Counted from the stretch's first letter, positions 41,542 through 51,112 are shown. The stretch: DNA of 64,000 bases from VRUE01 sp963774555 (GCA_963774555.1 CAVZFL010000001.1:558001-622000); one strand, 5' to 3'. A program made the numbers and translations. The notes: a model not told the origin generated them from the letters alone.

Positions 41542-41546
41542 GACGC

Positions 41547-42707
41547 CTATTGGGGAATCTGCCGTATGTAGTGGGCAAAGCCGGGCACGGTGAAGGCGAC
41601 CTGGCCGCGGGCCGGGCTGAAGATCAGGCCGTCGGCGATCAGGCGGTCCCGGGTCGGGGCGATCGCCCGGTGTCCGCCGAACGCGACCGCGACCTCGCCA
41701 CTGCCCACCGGCCCGTCGCCAAGGCTCGCCATCCGTCGCATGTAGGCCTGGGCTCGCTCGCTGGCTCGTTCCCAGCGCCCCGCGTAGAGGTCACTCTCCA
41801 GTTCGCGGCGGCCCAGCACCCGCGCCTCCTCGCCCTCCTCGAGGCTGAGGGAGGGCCCTTTGGCGACCTGCCAGGCGGCGTGTCCGTAGACCTGGATGAA
41901 GTACGGGTAGCCCTGGCACTCGGCCAGCAGGAGTGCGAATGCGCCGGGATCGAACTCGAGACCCGGCTCGACCGAGCGAGCGGGCTCGACCAACGCGTCC
42001 GTTGCCGCCTTGTCGGTCAGGGGGCCGAGCTCGCGGTAGGTGAACAGGCGCTCCGCATAGGTCTTGGCGGCAAGCAGCTGCCCGCGCAGTAGGGGCAGCC
42101 CGGCGGCGACGACGGCGAGCGGCAGCTCGCGCCTGCCGACGTCGTGCATCGCCGCGCAGAGCGCCTCCAGTGCTTCTTGCCCAACCAGCTGCATCTCGTC
42201 CAGCAGGAAGAGCACGCCGGTGCCGGTATCGCGGGCGATCGTCCCCAGCGCCCGGAAGAGCTCGACCACGTCGGCCTCGAGCGCGCCCTCTCGTCCGTCG
42301 GCGCCCAGGTCAAGGCCGATCTCGAGTCCACTCATCGGCTCCTGCAGACGCACGCGCCTGATCATTGTCGCCAGGCGGGCGAGCGCCTCCCGCACGGCGC
42401 CCCTGTGCTCGAGCTGGCGCAAGATCACCCAGGCGCGATCGGCGAGGGCGGCGCGGAAATCGAGATCGGTCCGGGCCTCCAGGGTCGGGGCGATCCACCC
42501 CCGACTCTCCGCATTCTCCTCTGCAGCCCAGAGGAGGGCTGTCTTCCCGACTCCACGCAAGCCGGTGAGCACGACGCTGCGCTCGCCCCTGCCGACCGCC
42601 AGCCTGGCGATCAGGTTGGCGATCGTGTCGAGCTCGGCCTCGCGGCCCGCGAGCGTCGGCGGAGGAGTGCCGGCACCGGGCCTGTATGGATTCAGCAGCG
42701 GGTCCAC
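41547..42707 (-). CDS. P-loop ATPase (archaeal-ATPase-like/STAND-type)
   Basis: 386 residues from GTG 42707. LNPYRPGAGTPPPTLAGREA is followed by Walker A LTGLRGVGKTALL (about 47) and Walker B VLFLLDEMQ (about 165). Sensor-like VVAAGLP comes next, then a helical region and a winged helix at the end (RRMASLGDGPVGSGEVAVAF, with LIADGLIFSPARG). Such ATPases act as regulators or in defence and toxin-related loci. It is followed directly by the AEC transporter, with which it may be co-transcribed. Confidence 0.8.
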   Translation of the reverse strand: MDPLLNPYRPGAGTPPPTLAGREAELDTIANLIARLAVGRGERSVVLTGLRGVGKTALLWAAEENAESRGWIAPTLEARTDLDFRAALADRAWVILRQLEHRGAVREALARLATMIRRVRLQEPMSGLEIGLDLGADGREGALEADVVELFRALGTIARDTGTGVLFLLDEMQLVGQEALEALCAAMHDVGRRELPLAVVAAGLPLLRGQLLAAKTYAERLFTYRELGPLTDKAATDALVEPARSVEPGLEFDPGAFALLLAECQGYPYFIQVYGHAAWQVAKGPSLSLEEGEEARVLGRRELESDLYAGRWERASERAQAYMRRMASLGDGPVGSGEVAVAFGGHRAIAPTRDRLIADGLIFSPARGQVAFTVPGFAHYIRQIPQ

Positions 42708-42763
42708 TGCTATCGAAGACTATCCAATACTAACTAAAAAGAGCTAGTATCTCTTAGTCTTCC

Positions 42764-44525
42764 TTAGTCTGGGTAGAGAGCGTCGATCTCGGTTTCGTAC
42801 TTGCGCTCGATCGGCCGCCGCTTCAGCTTCATCGTCGGAGTCAGCTCCTCGCCGCCGGGGGTCCACTCGCCGGAGAGCACGGTGTAGCGCTTGATCTGCT
42901 CGACCCGGGAGAGGCGGGCGTTGGCGGCCTCGACCGCGTCGGCGATCTCGGCGGCGACCGCGGGGTCGTCAGGTGTGGCGCCGCGCGCGGCGAGGCTTTC
43001 GGGATCGAGCGCGATCAGGGCCACGTTGTAGGGGCGGTTGTCGCCGATCGCGACGGCGTGGGCGATCAGGGTCGAGGCCGCCTTCAGCTTCGCCTCGATG
43101 TTGGCCGGCGACATGTTCTTGCCGGCCGCGTTGATGATCAGCTCCTTCTTGCGGTCGACGATCCGCAGGTAGCCGGCCTCGTCGAATTCGCCGATGTCGC
43201 CGGTCAGCAGCCAGCCGTCCTCGCTGAGCGCCTCGGCCGTCTTCTCCGGCAGGTTGCGGTAGCCGGCCATCACCTGCGGGCCGCGCACCATCACCTCGCC
43301 GTCCTCGGCCAGCTTCACCTCGGTGTCGGGGATCGGCGGGCCGACCGTGCCGACCCGCACCGCGCCGGGCGGGTTGAGGGTCGTGATCGCGGTCGTCTCC
43401 GACATCCCCCAGGTCTCGCGGATCTCGATCCCGATCGCGAGGAAGAACTCGAGCACCTCGGGCGGGGTCGGCGCGGCGCCGACGACGAACGATTCGACCT
43501 GGTCGAGGCCGAGCAGCGCGCGGATCCCGGAGAGGACCCGCTCGTCGGCCTGCTCCCACTCGGCCTGCAGCTCCTCCGTCAGCGCCGCCGTCCATGCAGG
43601 CGCGCGGGCGCGGCGGCGGCCGAGCTCGATCGCCGCCTCGGTCGTTTCGCGTTTGGCCTCGTCGGCCTCGGCGGCGATGCCGATCTCGATCGCCGCCTTC
43701 AGCTTTTCCCAGATCCGCGGCACGCCGCCCCAGACGGTCGGCCTGACCTCGATCGAGTAGGCGACCATCTGGCGCGGGTCGGGGCAGCAGTAGACGCAGT
43801 TGCCGTAGAACATCTGCGCGTAGAGGCCGCGCCCAGCGGTCGGCGATGTGGGCGCTTGGCAGGAAGGAGATCATCCGCCCGCCGGGCTTCGTCTCCTGGA
43901 CCTGGTCGCAGGCGCGCCAGACGGCGACCATGTTGGGTGCGTCAGCTGCACGCCCTTCGGCGGCCCGGTCGTGCCGGAGGTGTAGATCAGGCAGAGCACG
44001 TCCTCGGGCTCGACCGCGCGCCAGGCCGCCTCGAAGTCGAAGCCAGGGTCGCCCATCTCCTCCAGCTCCCCGATCGAGATCGTCCCCTCGGGCGCCTCGC
44101 CGTCGACGACCACGACGTGCTCGAGCGTGTCGACGGCCTCGCGCGCCGCCAGCACCGTCTCGAGGAACGCCTGCTCGGTGACGATCACCCGGTTCTCGGC
44201 GTCGCCGCACCACGTACTCGACCTGCTCTGGGGACGAGGTGTTGTAGACCGAGAAGCAGGTGGCTCCGAGGTGCATCGCCGCGCAATCGGTCAGGTGAAG
44301 CGCCGGGCGGTTGACCAGCATGAACCCAACCGTGTCGCCCCGTCCCACCCCGAGCTTCGCGAGCCCAGCAGCGCGCTTTCGCACCGCCTCGGCGTAGTCA
44401 GCCCAGCTCGCCTCGTAGTCCGTGTCCTTGAACCGCAGCGCAGGCGAGTCCGCCCACTCCTCGGCGGTGATCTGAAACGCCTCGCACATCGTCTCCGCTC
44501 GCAGTGCGGCGGGTCGCTCACCCAT
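42764..44525 (-). CDS. Long-chain acyl-CoA synthetase (three frameshifts as assembled)
   Basis: Joined, it encodes about 586 residues of an AMP-forming ligase: LCLIYTSGTTGPPKGVQLTH (P-loop), SFLPSAHIADRWA, GMSETTAITTLNPPG, GWLLTGDIGEFDEAGYLRIV with DRKKELIINAAGKNMSP (A8 motif), and the C-terminal Lys region PTMKLKRRP. It matches FadD15-like very-long/long-chain acyl-CoA synthetases. Frame changes are needed near 44205 (+1), 43940 (-1) and 43828 (+1), net +1, as the 1762-nt length shows. The order of motifs is perfect, so sequencing indels are favoured. It lies 16 bp after nuoN on the same strand. Confidence 0.82.
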
Positions 44526-44540
44526 GCGGTGACCTTATCG

Positions 44541-46028
44541 CTAGAAGAGCGAGGCGCCGGCGTGTTCGGCGAACTTCACTAGGGGCTCGGGGATGACGCC
44601 GAAGAAGACGACGCCCGCGGCCGCGAGCAGGGCCGGAGCCACCAGGTAGATGCGGCGTCCCGCATCGGGGTCGATCGGGTCGGCCTCGGTCGAGGCGCCG
44701 GCGAGGGCCGGTACCGGGCCGCCGGGCGCATCCACATCGCCGCCACCACCCGCAGGTAGTACGCCAGCGAGATCATCGTGCCGACCGCGATGAAGACCGC
44801 CAGCCAGGTGTAGTCGCCTTCGACCAGGGCCTCGATCAGGTAGAGCTTGCCGATGAAGCCGACCGTTGCCGGCAGGCCGGCGAGGCCGAGCATCGAGATC
44901 GTCAGCGGCCAGGCCAGCAGCGGGCGCTCGGCGCCGAGGCCGCGGACCGAGCGCGATGTCGTCGCCGAAGGGCGTCTCGCGCTCACGGGCGATGACCACG
45001 GCGAAGGCGGCCAGGTTCATCAGGGCGTAGCCGGCGAGGTAGAAGACGAGCGCATTGACGCCGGCCTCGCTGGCGACGACGAGGCCGCCGAGGATGTAGC
45101 CGGCCTGGGCGATCCCCGAGTAGCCGAGCAGGCGCTTGAGCGAGTCCTGGCCGAGCGCGCCGACGTTGCCGACGACGATCGAGATCGCGGCGAGCACGGC
45201 CAGCGCCGGCTGCCACTCGTTCGCCTGAGGTGCCAGGGCGACGTCGAAGAAGCGGACGAAGACGGCGAAGGCAGCGGCCTTGGTCGCCACCGCCATGAAG
45301 CCGGTGATCGGCGAGGGCGCGCCCTCGTAGACGTCCGGCGTCCACTGGTGGAAGGGGGCGACCGAGGTCTTGAAGGCGAGCCCGACCGCGGTCATCCCGA
45401 TCCCGACCAGGATCAGCGGGTCGCCGAGCACGCCCTTCTGCCCAATCCCGTGGGCGATGCCCGCGAAGTCGGTCGAGCCCGAGCCGCCGTAGAGGAACGA
45501 CATCCCATAGAGCAGCGTCGCCGAGCCGAGCGAGCCGACGATCAGGTACTTCAACCCCGACTCCAGCGACTTCTCTCGCCGCATGTTGGCGGCGCAGAGG
45601 ATGTAGAGCGGGATCGAGAGCGTCTCGATCGCGACGAAGAAACTGACCAGGTTCTGCGCCTGCGCCAGCAGCACCATGCCGAGCACCGAGCCAAGCAGCA
45701 GCGCGTGGTACTCGCCCGAGCCGGCCTGCTCGGCGGCCGGCTCGCGGATCGAGAAGAGCACGGCGAAGGCGGCTGTGAGGATCGCGATCAGCGAGATCGA
45801 GATCGCCAGGTCATCGAGGCGCAAAGCTCCGGAGACAAGTTCGGTCGCGTCTCCCCACTGCCAGATCAGCAGCCCCGCTGTGGCGGCCAGCGTCACCAGG
45901 GTGAGAGCCGGCGCGGTCCGGCGCAGCGGCTTGAAGGTGCCGCTGAGCAGAACGACACAGAGGCCGGCCGTGAGAGCCAAGACCGGCGAGAGCGCGGCGT
46001 AGTCGATGTGGGGGGCGTTGAAGTTCAC
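44541..46028 (-). CDS. nuoN: NADH-quinone oxidoreductase subunit N (two frameshifts as assembled)
   Basis: Proton-pumping antiporter-like membrane subunit of complex I. Start GTG 46028 overlaps the nuoM stop (GTGA). Conserved parts include GLAFKTSVAPFHQWTPDVYE with GAPSPITGFMAVATKAAAF, and LLGYSGIAQAGYILGG. Around 44950 one extra C shifts the frame: the correct text continues GLGAERPLLAWPLTISMLGL in another frame. A compensating shift near 44715 restores the original frame for the last 50 residues (ASTEADPIDPDAGRRIYLVA). The total length of 1488 nt stays a multiple of three. About 495 residues, normal for NuoN. Confidence 0.85.
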   Translation of the reverse strand: MNFNAPHIDYAALSPVLALTAGLCVVLLSGTFKPLRRTAPALTLVTLAATAGLLIWQWGDATELVSGALRLDDLAISISLIAILTAAFAVLFSIREPAAEQAGSGEYHALLLGSVLGMVLLAQAQNLVSFFVAIETLSIPLYILCAANMRREKSLESGLKYLIVGSLGSATLLYGMSFLYGGSGSTDFAGIAHGIGQKGVLGDPLILVGIGMTAVGLAFKTSVAPFHQWTPDVYEGAPSPITGFMAVATKAAAFAVFVRFFDVALAPQANEWQPALAVLAAISIVVGNVGALGQDSLKRLLGYSGIAQAGYILGGLVVASEAGVNALVFYLAGYALMNLAAFAVVIARERETPFGDDIALGPRPRRRAPAAGLAADDLDARPRRPAGNGRLHRQALPDRGPGRRRLHLAGGLHRGRHDDLAGVLPAGGGGDVDAPGGPVPALAGASTEADPIDPDAGRRIYLVAPALLAAAGVVFFGVIPEPLVKFAEHAGASLF

Positions 46029-47626
46029 TGGCTGACCTTGGTGGTGGGGGCGAGGGCCGTCGGGGGGGTCCCCCAAAACGCAGCTCCGCGGAGTTGCGTT
46101 TCCTGCTCTCTGGGACGAGCAGGCCGCTCCGTGCTGAGTGTTTTGGGGGACCCCCCCGACGGCCCTTCAGCCGCCGCGACAGATCTGGCCACAGAGGCAT
46201 CGGTCCTCGTCAAGATCAGCTGCGGGTAGAGCGCTAGGCCGAGGATGCAGAGGACGAGCGGCGCCAGGACGATTCCGTCGCGCCGGTTGATCTCGCGCGA
46301 TTCGAGCCCGTCGGGGCGGCGGTTGTGCATCGTGCGCTGGTAGAGGCGCAGGGCGTAGTAGGCGGACATCGCGACGCCGGAGATGGCTATGAAGGCGAAG
46401 ACGATCTTGGAGTCGAAGAGCCCATTCAGGATGTAGAACTCGCCGACGAAGTTGGCCGAACCCGGCATTGCCAGCGTGGCGAGGGTGACTATGAGGAAGA
46501 GGGCGGCGAGGACGGGAGCCTTCATTGCCATGCCGCCCATCTGGCGGAGATCCTCGGTGCCGCTGCGCTCGGCGAGGATTGCGACGATGACGAAGAGCGG
46601 GGCGACTACGAGGCCGTGGTTGACCATCTGCAGGACCGCGCCGTCGGCCCCGTCGGCGGAGAGGGCGAAGATGCCGGCGGTGATGAAGCCGAGCTGGGCC
46701 ACCGAGGAGTAACCGGCGATCAGGCGGACGTTGGTCTGGGTGAAGGCCATTACTGAGCCGTAGAGGATCGAGGCCAGGGCGATGACCAGGATCACCTCCT
46801 GGAATTCGATCGTCGCGTCGGGGAAGAGCGGCAGGACGACGCGGAGGAAGCCGTAGGCGCCGACCTTGGCCAGCACCCCCGAGAAGACCGCCAGAGCCGG
46901 CAGCGGTGCCGCCCGGTAGGCGTCGGGCATCCAGCCGTGCAGGAGGAAGGCCGGCATCTTGACCAGGAAGGCCGCGGCGAAGAACCAGAAGATCCAGCGC
47001 TGGCTGCCCTCGCCGATCGGGTGCTTGGCGAGCTCGGCGATCGAGAAGGTGAGGTGGCCGCCGTCCGCCGCGATGATCGCCGTGGCGATCGCCGCGACCA
47101 GCATCAAGAGCGAGCCGATCAGCGTGTAGACGATCATCTTCAGCGTCGCCGCCGCGGCCGTCGGGCCGTCCTCGCGGTCGCTGCCCCAGGCGCCGAAGAG
47201 GAAGTAGAACGGGACCAGCATCAGGTCGAAGAAGAGGACGAAGAGCAGCAGGTCCTGGGCCAGGAACGAGCCCAGGGTCGCGGTCTCGCCGAGCAGCATC
47301 ATCAGGAAGAAGAGGTGGGGGCGCTCCTGCTCGCGGAAGGCGGCGAAGGCAGTGCCCGCCGTCCACAGCACCGCGGTCAGCGCCAGCAGGAAGACGTTGA
47401 GCCCGTCGATGCCGAGGCTATAGTCGACGCCGAGGCCGGGGATCCAGTTGACGTCGACGGTGTCCTGCAGGCCACTAGCGCCGGAGTCGAATCCCGCCAC
47501 CAGCGAGATCGCGATGCCCAGCGTCGCCACCGCGCCCAGCGTCGCCCACCAGCCGACGATTCGCTTGGGCAGGAAGAGGCCGACGAGGCCGAAGGCGAGC
47601 GGTGTCCAGAGCAGCGAGTTGCTCAT
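46025..47626 (-). CDS. nuoM: NADH-quinone oxidoreductase subunit M
   Basis: 533 residues from ATG 47626, overlapping the nuoL stop by ATGA. Fourteen or so transmembrane helices. Key proton-channel features: Glu in LLGETATLGSFLAQDLLLFV (TM5 region) and Lys in FLVKMPAFLLHGWMPDAYRA (TM7), then SGVLAKVGAYGFLRVVLPLF. The last 40 residues (from EGPSGGSPKTLSTERPARPR to PTTKVSQ) are encoded by a long palindromic element and are not part of the family core. It sits between nuoL and nuoN with 4-bp overlaps on both sides. Confidence 0.95.
   Translation of the reverse strand: MSNSLLWTPLAFGLVGLFLPKRIVGWWATLGAVATLGIAISLVAGFDSGASGLQDTVDVNWIPGLGVDYSLGIDGLNVFLLALTAVLWTAGTAFAAFREQERPHLFFLMMLLGETATLGSFLAQDLLLFVLFFDLMLVPFYFLFGAWGSDREDGPTAAAATLKMIVYTLIGSLLMLVAAIATAIIAADGGHLTFSIAELAKHPIGEGSQRWIFWFFAAAFLVKMPAFLLHGWMPDAYRAAPLPALAVFSGVLAKVGAYGFLRVVLPLFPDATIEFQEVILVIALASILYGSVMAFTQTNVRLIAGYSSVAQLGFITAGIFALSADGADGAVLQMVNHGLVVAPLFVIVAILAERSGTEDLRQMGGMAMKAPVLAALFLIVTLATLAMPGSANFVGEFYILNGLFDSKIVFAFIAISGVAMSAYYALRLYQRTMHNRRPDGLESREINRRDGIVLAPLVLCILGLALYPQLILTRTDASVARSVAAAEGPSGGSPKTLSTERPARPREQETQLRGAAFWGTPPTALAPTTKVSQ
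46053..46166. repeat. Long palindrome encoding the NuoM C-terminus
   Basis: Perfect 27-bp arms (46053-46079 and 46140-46166; right arm contains GTTTTGGGGGACCCCCC) and a 60-nt loop with the inner palindrome CTCCGCGGAG. It is read through in frame by nuoM. The arm and loop edge share GGGTCCCC...AACACTC (coding strand) with the element at 52420 in nuoG. Confidence 0.95.
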
Positions 47627-49632
47627 GAGCTGGAGAGCAGGAAGTAGAGGGCGAGGCCGGCGAAGCCGACGATCAGCAGCAGCGCGTAGCTGCGCACGAA
47701 GCCGCTCTGCACGACGCGGACGACGCGGCCGCTGCCACCGACCACGTCCTCGGTGCCGCTGACGAGGCCGTCGACGACGAAGCGCTCGAAGACCCGGTTG
47801 GCGAAGCGGCCGATCGCCAGCGCCGGGCGCACGATCAGCAGCTCGATCGCCTCGTCGAAATACCACTTGTTGACGAACAGGGTGTAGAGCGGGCGCAGGC
47901 GCTGGATCAGGACCGCCGAGGTGCCGGGGCGCAGGATGTAGACCCAGTAGGCGATGCCGATCCCGAGCAGCGAGATCGCCGCGCCGATGCCCAGACCGGT
48001 CCAGGAGGCACCCACTGAGGGGTGGATCGCGGCCAGCGGGGAGTCGGCGAAGACCGGGTCGAGGAACTTGGTGATCGTCTCATCCACACCCGGCACCTGG
48101 ACCAGGCCGGCGAAGAGGGCTAGGAAGGCGAGCACGCCCATCGCGATCCGCATCGGCAGCGACTGCTCGGCGATGTGGTGTTCGGCGCCGGGGAAGCCGA
48201 CCTCGGTGTCCTCCTCTTCGCCGGTCGCCGGGTTGAACGGGTGGGCGTGGTGGAGGTGATCGGTGTCGATCAGCTCCTGCGCCTCCGGGCATGGCTTGCC
48301 GGGCAGCACGCGGAAGATCAGGCGGAAGGTGTAGATCGCGGTCAGCAGGGCGCCGAAGTAGCCGAGCACGGTGAAGATCGTGTACATCCCGCCGCGCGCG
48401 GTGGCGTAGGCGAGGATCTCGTCCTTGGAGAAGAAGCCCGAGGTGCCGGGGAAGGCGGCCAGGGCGAGCCCGCCGCAGAGCATCGTGATCGAGGTGAAGC
48501 GCATCGCCTTGCCGAAGCCCGACATCTTGTCGATGTTCTGCTCGTTCGCCATCGCGGCGATGATCGAGCCGGCCGCCATGAAGAGCAGCGCCTTGAAGAA
48601 GGCGTGGGTCATCAGGTGGAACATGCCGGCGCTGTAGGCGCCGATCGAGACGCCGACGACCATGTAGCCGATCTGGCTCATCGTCGAGTAGGCGATCGCC
48701 CGCTTCAGGTCGGTCATCACCAGGGCGATCGTGCCGGCGACCAGCAGCGTCGCCAGGCCGGTGAAGGCGGCGATGTCGGCGGCGGTAGGGGCGAGGACGA
48801 AGAGGGCGTGGGTGCGGGCGATCAGGTAGACGCCGGCGGTGACCATCGTCGCCGCGTGGATCAGCGAGGAGACCGGGGTCGGGCCCTCCATCGCGTCGGG
48901 CAGCCAGGTGTGGAAGGGCAGCTGCGCCGACTTGGCGAAGGCGCCGACGAGGAGCAGCAGGCAGATCGCGGTCACGGTCCACTCGTTGGTGTGGAAGACC
49001 TGCGGCGCCTTGGCGAAGACCTCGCTGTATTCGAAGGTCCCCAATTCACGGAAGATCAGGAACGCGGCCAGCACCAACCCGATGTCCCCAACCACATTGA
49101 TCACGAACGCCTTCATCCCGGCCCTGGTCGCCGTCCCCCGCCGGTACCAGAAGCTGATCAGCGCATAGGAAGCAAAGCCGACAAACGCCCAACCAACGAT
49201 CAGCAGCACGAAGTTGCCGGCAAGCACCAGCAGCAGCATCGAGAAGACGAAGAAGTTGAGGTAGCTGAAGAAGCGGTGATAGCCCTCGTCCGACTGCATA
49301 TAGCCGAACGAGTAGAGGTGAATCAGCGTTGAGACCCCGGTGACGACCAGCACCATGAACACCGAGAGCGGGTCGACGAAGATGCCGAGCTTGATATTCA
49401 GCCCAGCAACGCTGGCGTAATCCCACAGCGCCGACGCATGGTGTCGAGCCTCCGGAGCTTCCCCCAGCAGGCTGATCAGCGCCGCCACGCCGCACACGAA
49501 CGCAAGCCCGATCGCAGCAGTGCCGATCGCCCCGGCGACCTTGGACGGCAGCACCTTGAAGCCAAGCGCGATTGCGATCGAGCCCAGCAGCGGGAACAGC
49601 AGCACAAGCCAAGCCCAAGCGGTGGCGCTCAT
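47623..49632 (-). CDS. nuoL: NADH-quinone oxidoreductase subunit L
   Basis: 669 residues from ATG 49632, the largest antiporter-like subunit of complex I. Visible features: YRRGTATRAGMKAFVINVVG, KSAQLPFHTWLPDAMEGPTP with VSSLIHAATMVTAGVYLIAR (Lys and His of the proton channel), and DLKRAIAYSTMSQIGYMVVG. A charged loop rich in His/Glu is near 470-500. The C-terminus holds the long lateral helix and a last TM (LLLIVGFAGLALYFLL). It overlaps nuoK and nuoM by 4 bp each. Confidence 0.96.
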   Translation of the reverse strand: MSATAWAWLVLLFPLLGSIAIALGFKVLPSKVAGAIGTAAIGLAFVCGVAALISLLGEAPEARHHASALWDYASVAGLNIKLGIFVDPLSVFMVLVVTGVSTLIHLYSFGYMQSDEGYHRFFSYLNFFVFSMLLLVLAGNFVLLIVGWAFVGFASYALISFWYRRGTATRAGMKAFVINVVGDIGLVLAAFLIFRELGTFEYSEVFAKAPQVFHTNEWTVTAICLLLLVGAFAKSAQLPFHTWLPDAMEGPTPVSSLIHAATMVTAGVYLIARTHALFVLAPTAADIAAFTGLATLLVAGTIALVMTDLKRAIAYSTMSQIGYMVVGVSIGAYSAGMFHLMTHAFFKALLFMAAGSIIAAMANEQNIDKMSGFGKAMRFTSITMLCGGLALAAFPGTSGFFSKDEILAYATARGGMYTIFTVLGYFGALLTAIYTFRLIFRVLPGKPCPEAQELIDTDHLHHAHPFNPATGEEEDTEVGFPGAEHHIAEQSLPMRIAMGVLAFLALFAGLVQVPGVDETITKFLDPVFADSPLAAIHPSVGASWTGLGIGAAISLLGIGIAYWVYILRPGTSAVLIQRLRPLYTLFVNKWYFDEAIELLIVRPALAIGRFANRVFERFVVDGLVSGTEDVVGGSGRVVRVVQSGFVRSYALLLIVGFAGLALYFLLSSS

Positions 49633-49928
49633 CCTCTGAGCTCCCTTAGCTCATCGACATCCAGCGGCAGCTTGCGCCGGAAGATCGCCACGATCAGCCC
49701 CAAGCCAACGACCACCTCGCAGGCAGCGACGACCATCACGACGATCGCAAAGATCTGCCCCTGCTGATTCCCGACCATCCGGCTGAAGGCAACCAGCGAC
49801 AGGTTGCCCGCATTGAGCATCAGCTCGAGGCACAGCAGGATGACCACGGGGCTCCGTCTTATGAGGATGCCCATCGCCCCCACAGCGAACAGCAGCGACG
49901 ACAGCACGATGTACCACTCGACGTTCAC
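49629..49928 (-). CDS. nuoK: NADH-quinone oxidoreductase subunit K
   Basis: 99 residues from GTG 49928, overlapping the nuoJ stop (GTGA). Three transmembrane helices: WYIVLSSLLFAVGAMGIL, VVILLCLELMLNAGNLSLVA with the conserved Glu of the proton path, and FAIVVMVVAACEVVVGLGLI with the second Glu. Length and motifs are typical. Confidence 0.96.
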   Translation of the reverse strand: MNVEWYIVLSSLLFAVGAMGILIRRSPVVILLCLELMLNAGNLSLVAFSRMVGNQQGQIFAIVVMVVAACEVVVGLGLIVAIFRRKLPLDVDELRELRG

Positions 49929-50437
49929 GCGTCCGCGCCTTTGCGACCGGCGAGGATGACGGCGCCTACCGCTGCCAGAAGCAGCAGGATCGACGACGCC
50001 TCGAAGGCGAGGAGAAATCGTTCGAGGAGGAGCTTCCCGATCGCTTCCGGGTTGCCGAAGCCGGATCCAACCTTGGGTCCGTGAGTCCCTAGCGCCAGCA
50101 GCGAAGACCCAAGCACCGCAATCGACAGCTCGACGAAGAGCGCTGCGCCCATGAGCGGAGCCAGGAACCGCTGCCCCGGAATCGGCTCCCAAGCCGACTC
50201 GGCATCCCCACCCACATAAGCGACCACGAACACGTAGAGCACCATCACCGCCCCCGCGTAAACGACGACCTGGGCCGCGGCTACAAACGCCGCGCTCAAG
50301 AGCAGGAACAGGACCGCCAGCGAAAAGAGGTGGACGATCAGCGCCAGCACCCCGTAGAAGGGATTACGCAGTGCAACGACCCCGATCGCGCCGCCCAGGG
50401 CGCCGAGCGCTGCGGCGAAGAAGAGGACCGCTTCCAT
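49925..50437 (-). CDS. nuoJ: NADH-quinone oxidoreductase subunit J
   Basis: 170 residues from ATG 50437, 4 bp after nuoI. Five transmembrane helices. It contains RNPFYGVLALIVHLFSLAVL and AAQVVVYAGAVMVLYVFVVA, the pi-bulge helix region that couples quinone chemistry to pumping. It overlaps nuoK by 4 bp. Confidence 0.95.
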   Translation of the reverse strand: MEAVLFFAAALGALGGAIGVVALRNPFYGVLALIVHLFSLAVLFLLLSAAFVAAAQVVVYAGAVMVLYVFVVAYVGGDAESAWEPIPGQRFLAPLMGAALFVELSIAVLGSSLLALGTHGPKVGSGFGNPEAIGKLLLERFLLAFEASSILLLLAAVGAVILAGRKGADA

Positions 50438-50980
50438 CTACTCCCCCTCCGCCCGCAGCGGCGTCCGCTCGATCGGCTCCGCGAGGAGCATCTCCTTGGT
50501 GAAGATCAGGTCCGAGCGGTCGTAGTCGGCCATCTCGTAGTCGTGGCCCATCGTGATCGCGTCGAAGGGACAGGCGATCTCGCAGTAGCCGCAGAAGATG
50601 CAGCGCGAGAGGTTGATCTCGTAAACCGCGGCGTAGCGCTCTCCCGCCGAGACCCGGTCGCCGGGGATGTTCTCCGCCGCAACGACCCGGATGCAGTCGG
50701 CCGGGCAGGCGGCGGCGCAGAGCGAGCAGCCGACGCACTTCTCCAGGCCGGTGTCCTCGAACTTGTGCAGCTTGTGGCGGCCGCGGAAGCGCGGGTAGAC
50801 GGGCGTCTTCTCCTCGGGGTACTGGATCGTCAGCGGCCCCTCGATCAGCCGCGCCATCGTCGTCTTCAGCCCCCGCAGCGTCTCGCCAAACGCCCGGTAG
50901 GCCCCGCCGACCCCGCCCGGCTCCGGCCCCCGCTGCACCTCGACCACGTCCTGGTCCTTCAGGTAAGGGAACTCAGCCAC
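50438..50980 (-). CDS. nuoI: NADH-quinone oxidoreductase subunit I
   Basis: 180 residues from GTG 50980 (purine-rich GGGGGTTGGGA just before). It has two 4Fe-4S ferredoxin motifs: CVGCSLCAAACPADC near 85 and CIFCGYCEIACPFDA near 130, carrying clusters N6a/N6b between NuoG and NuoB. The in-frame extension upstream to 51109 runs through two hairpin repeats and is not family sequence, so the GTG start is preferred. Confidence 0.94.
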   Translation of the reverse strand: MAEFPYLKDQDVVEVQRGPEPGGVGGAYRAFGETLRGLKTTMARLIEGPLTIQYPEEKTPVYPRFRGRHKLHKFEDTGLEKCVGCSLCAAACPADCIRVVAAENIPGDRVSAGERYAAVYEINLSRCIFCGYCEIACPFDAITMGHDYEMADYDRSDLIFTKEMLLAEPIERTPLRAEGE

Positions 50981-50993
50981 GTCCCAACCCCCT

Positions 50994-51038
50994 GGTGCAA
51001 CGCTTTGTCCCCCCGGTGGGGGGAAAAGACGTTGCACC
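50994..51038. repeat. Hairpin repeat, GGTGCAACG family, copy 3
   Basis: GGTGCAACGC (50994-51003) ... CGTTGCACC (51030-51038) with the inner CCCCCC-GGT-GGGGGG stem. It lies between nuoH and nuoI, next to copy 4, repeating the paired layout found at 4322/4393. Confidence 0.92.
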
Positions 51039-51064
51039 GCTCCCAGCCGCGAGGCCCTCCAGTC

Positions 51065-51111
51065 GGGTGCAACGCTTTGTCCCCCTGCGGGGGGGTGAAA
51101 ACGTTGCACCC
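51065..51111. repeat. Hairpin repeat, GGTGCAACG family, copy 4
   Basis: GGGTGCAACG (51065-51074) ... CGTTGCACCC (51102-51111) with CTTTGTCCCCCTGC in between. The right arm ends one base before the nuoH stop codon (51113). Confidence 0.92.
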
Positions 51112-51112
51112 A

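Noticed and set aside
42708..42763. Operator in the gap between the acyl-CoA synthetase and the P-loop ATPase
   Set aside because: There are partial repeats (CTTAGTCT twice, an imperfect ACTAA...TTAGT pair), but the AT-rich 56 bp is too degenerate to assign a site.
44541..46028. nuoN as a true pseudogene
   Set aside because: Two compensating single-base shifts leave all family motifs, and the other 13 nuo genes are intact, so an assembly error is favoured.
46053..46166. Intrinsic terminator between nuoM and nuoN
   Set aside because: It lies inside the nuoM coding sequence, has a 60-nt loop and no T-run, and nuoN is overlapped and presumably co-transcribed.
50981..51109. Longer N-terminus for NuoI (frame open to 51109)
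   Set aside because: The extension is made of two hairpin repeats and has no family similarity; GTG 50980 has a purine-rich upstream tract and fits the usual length.
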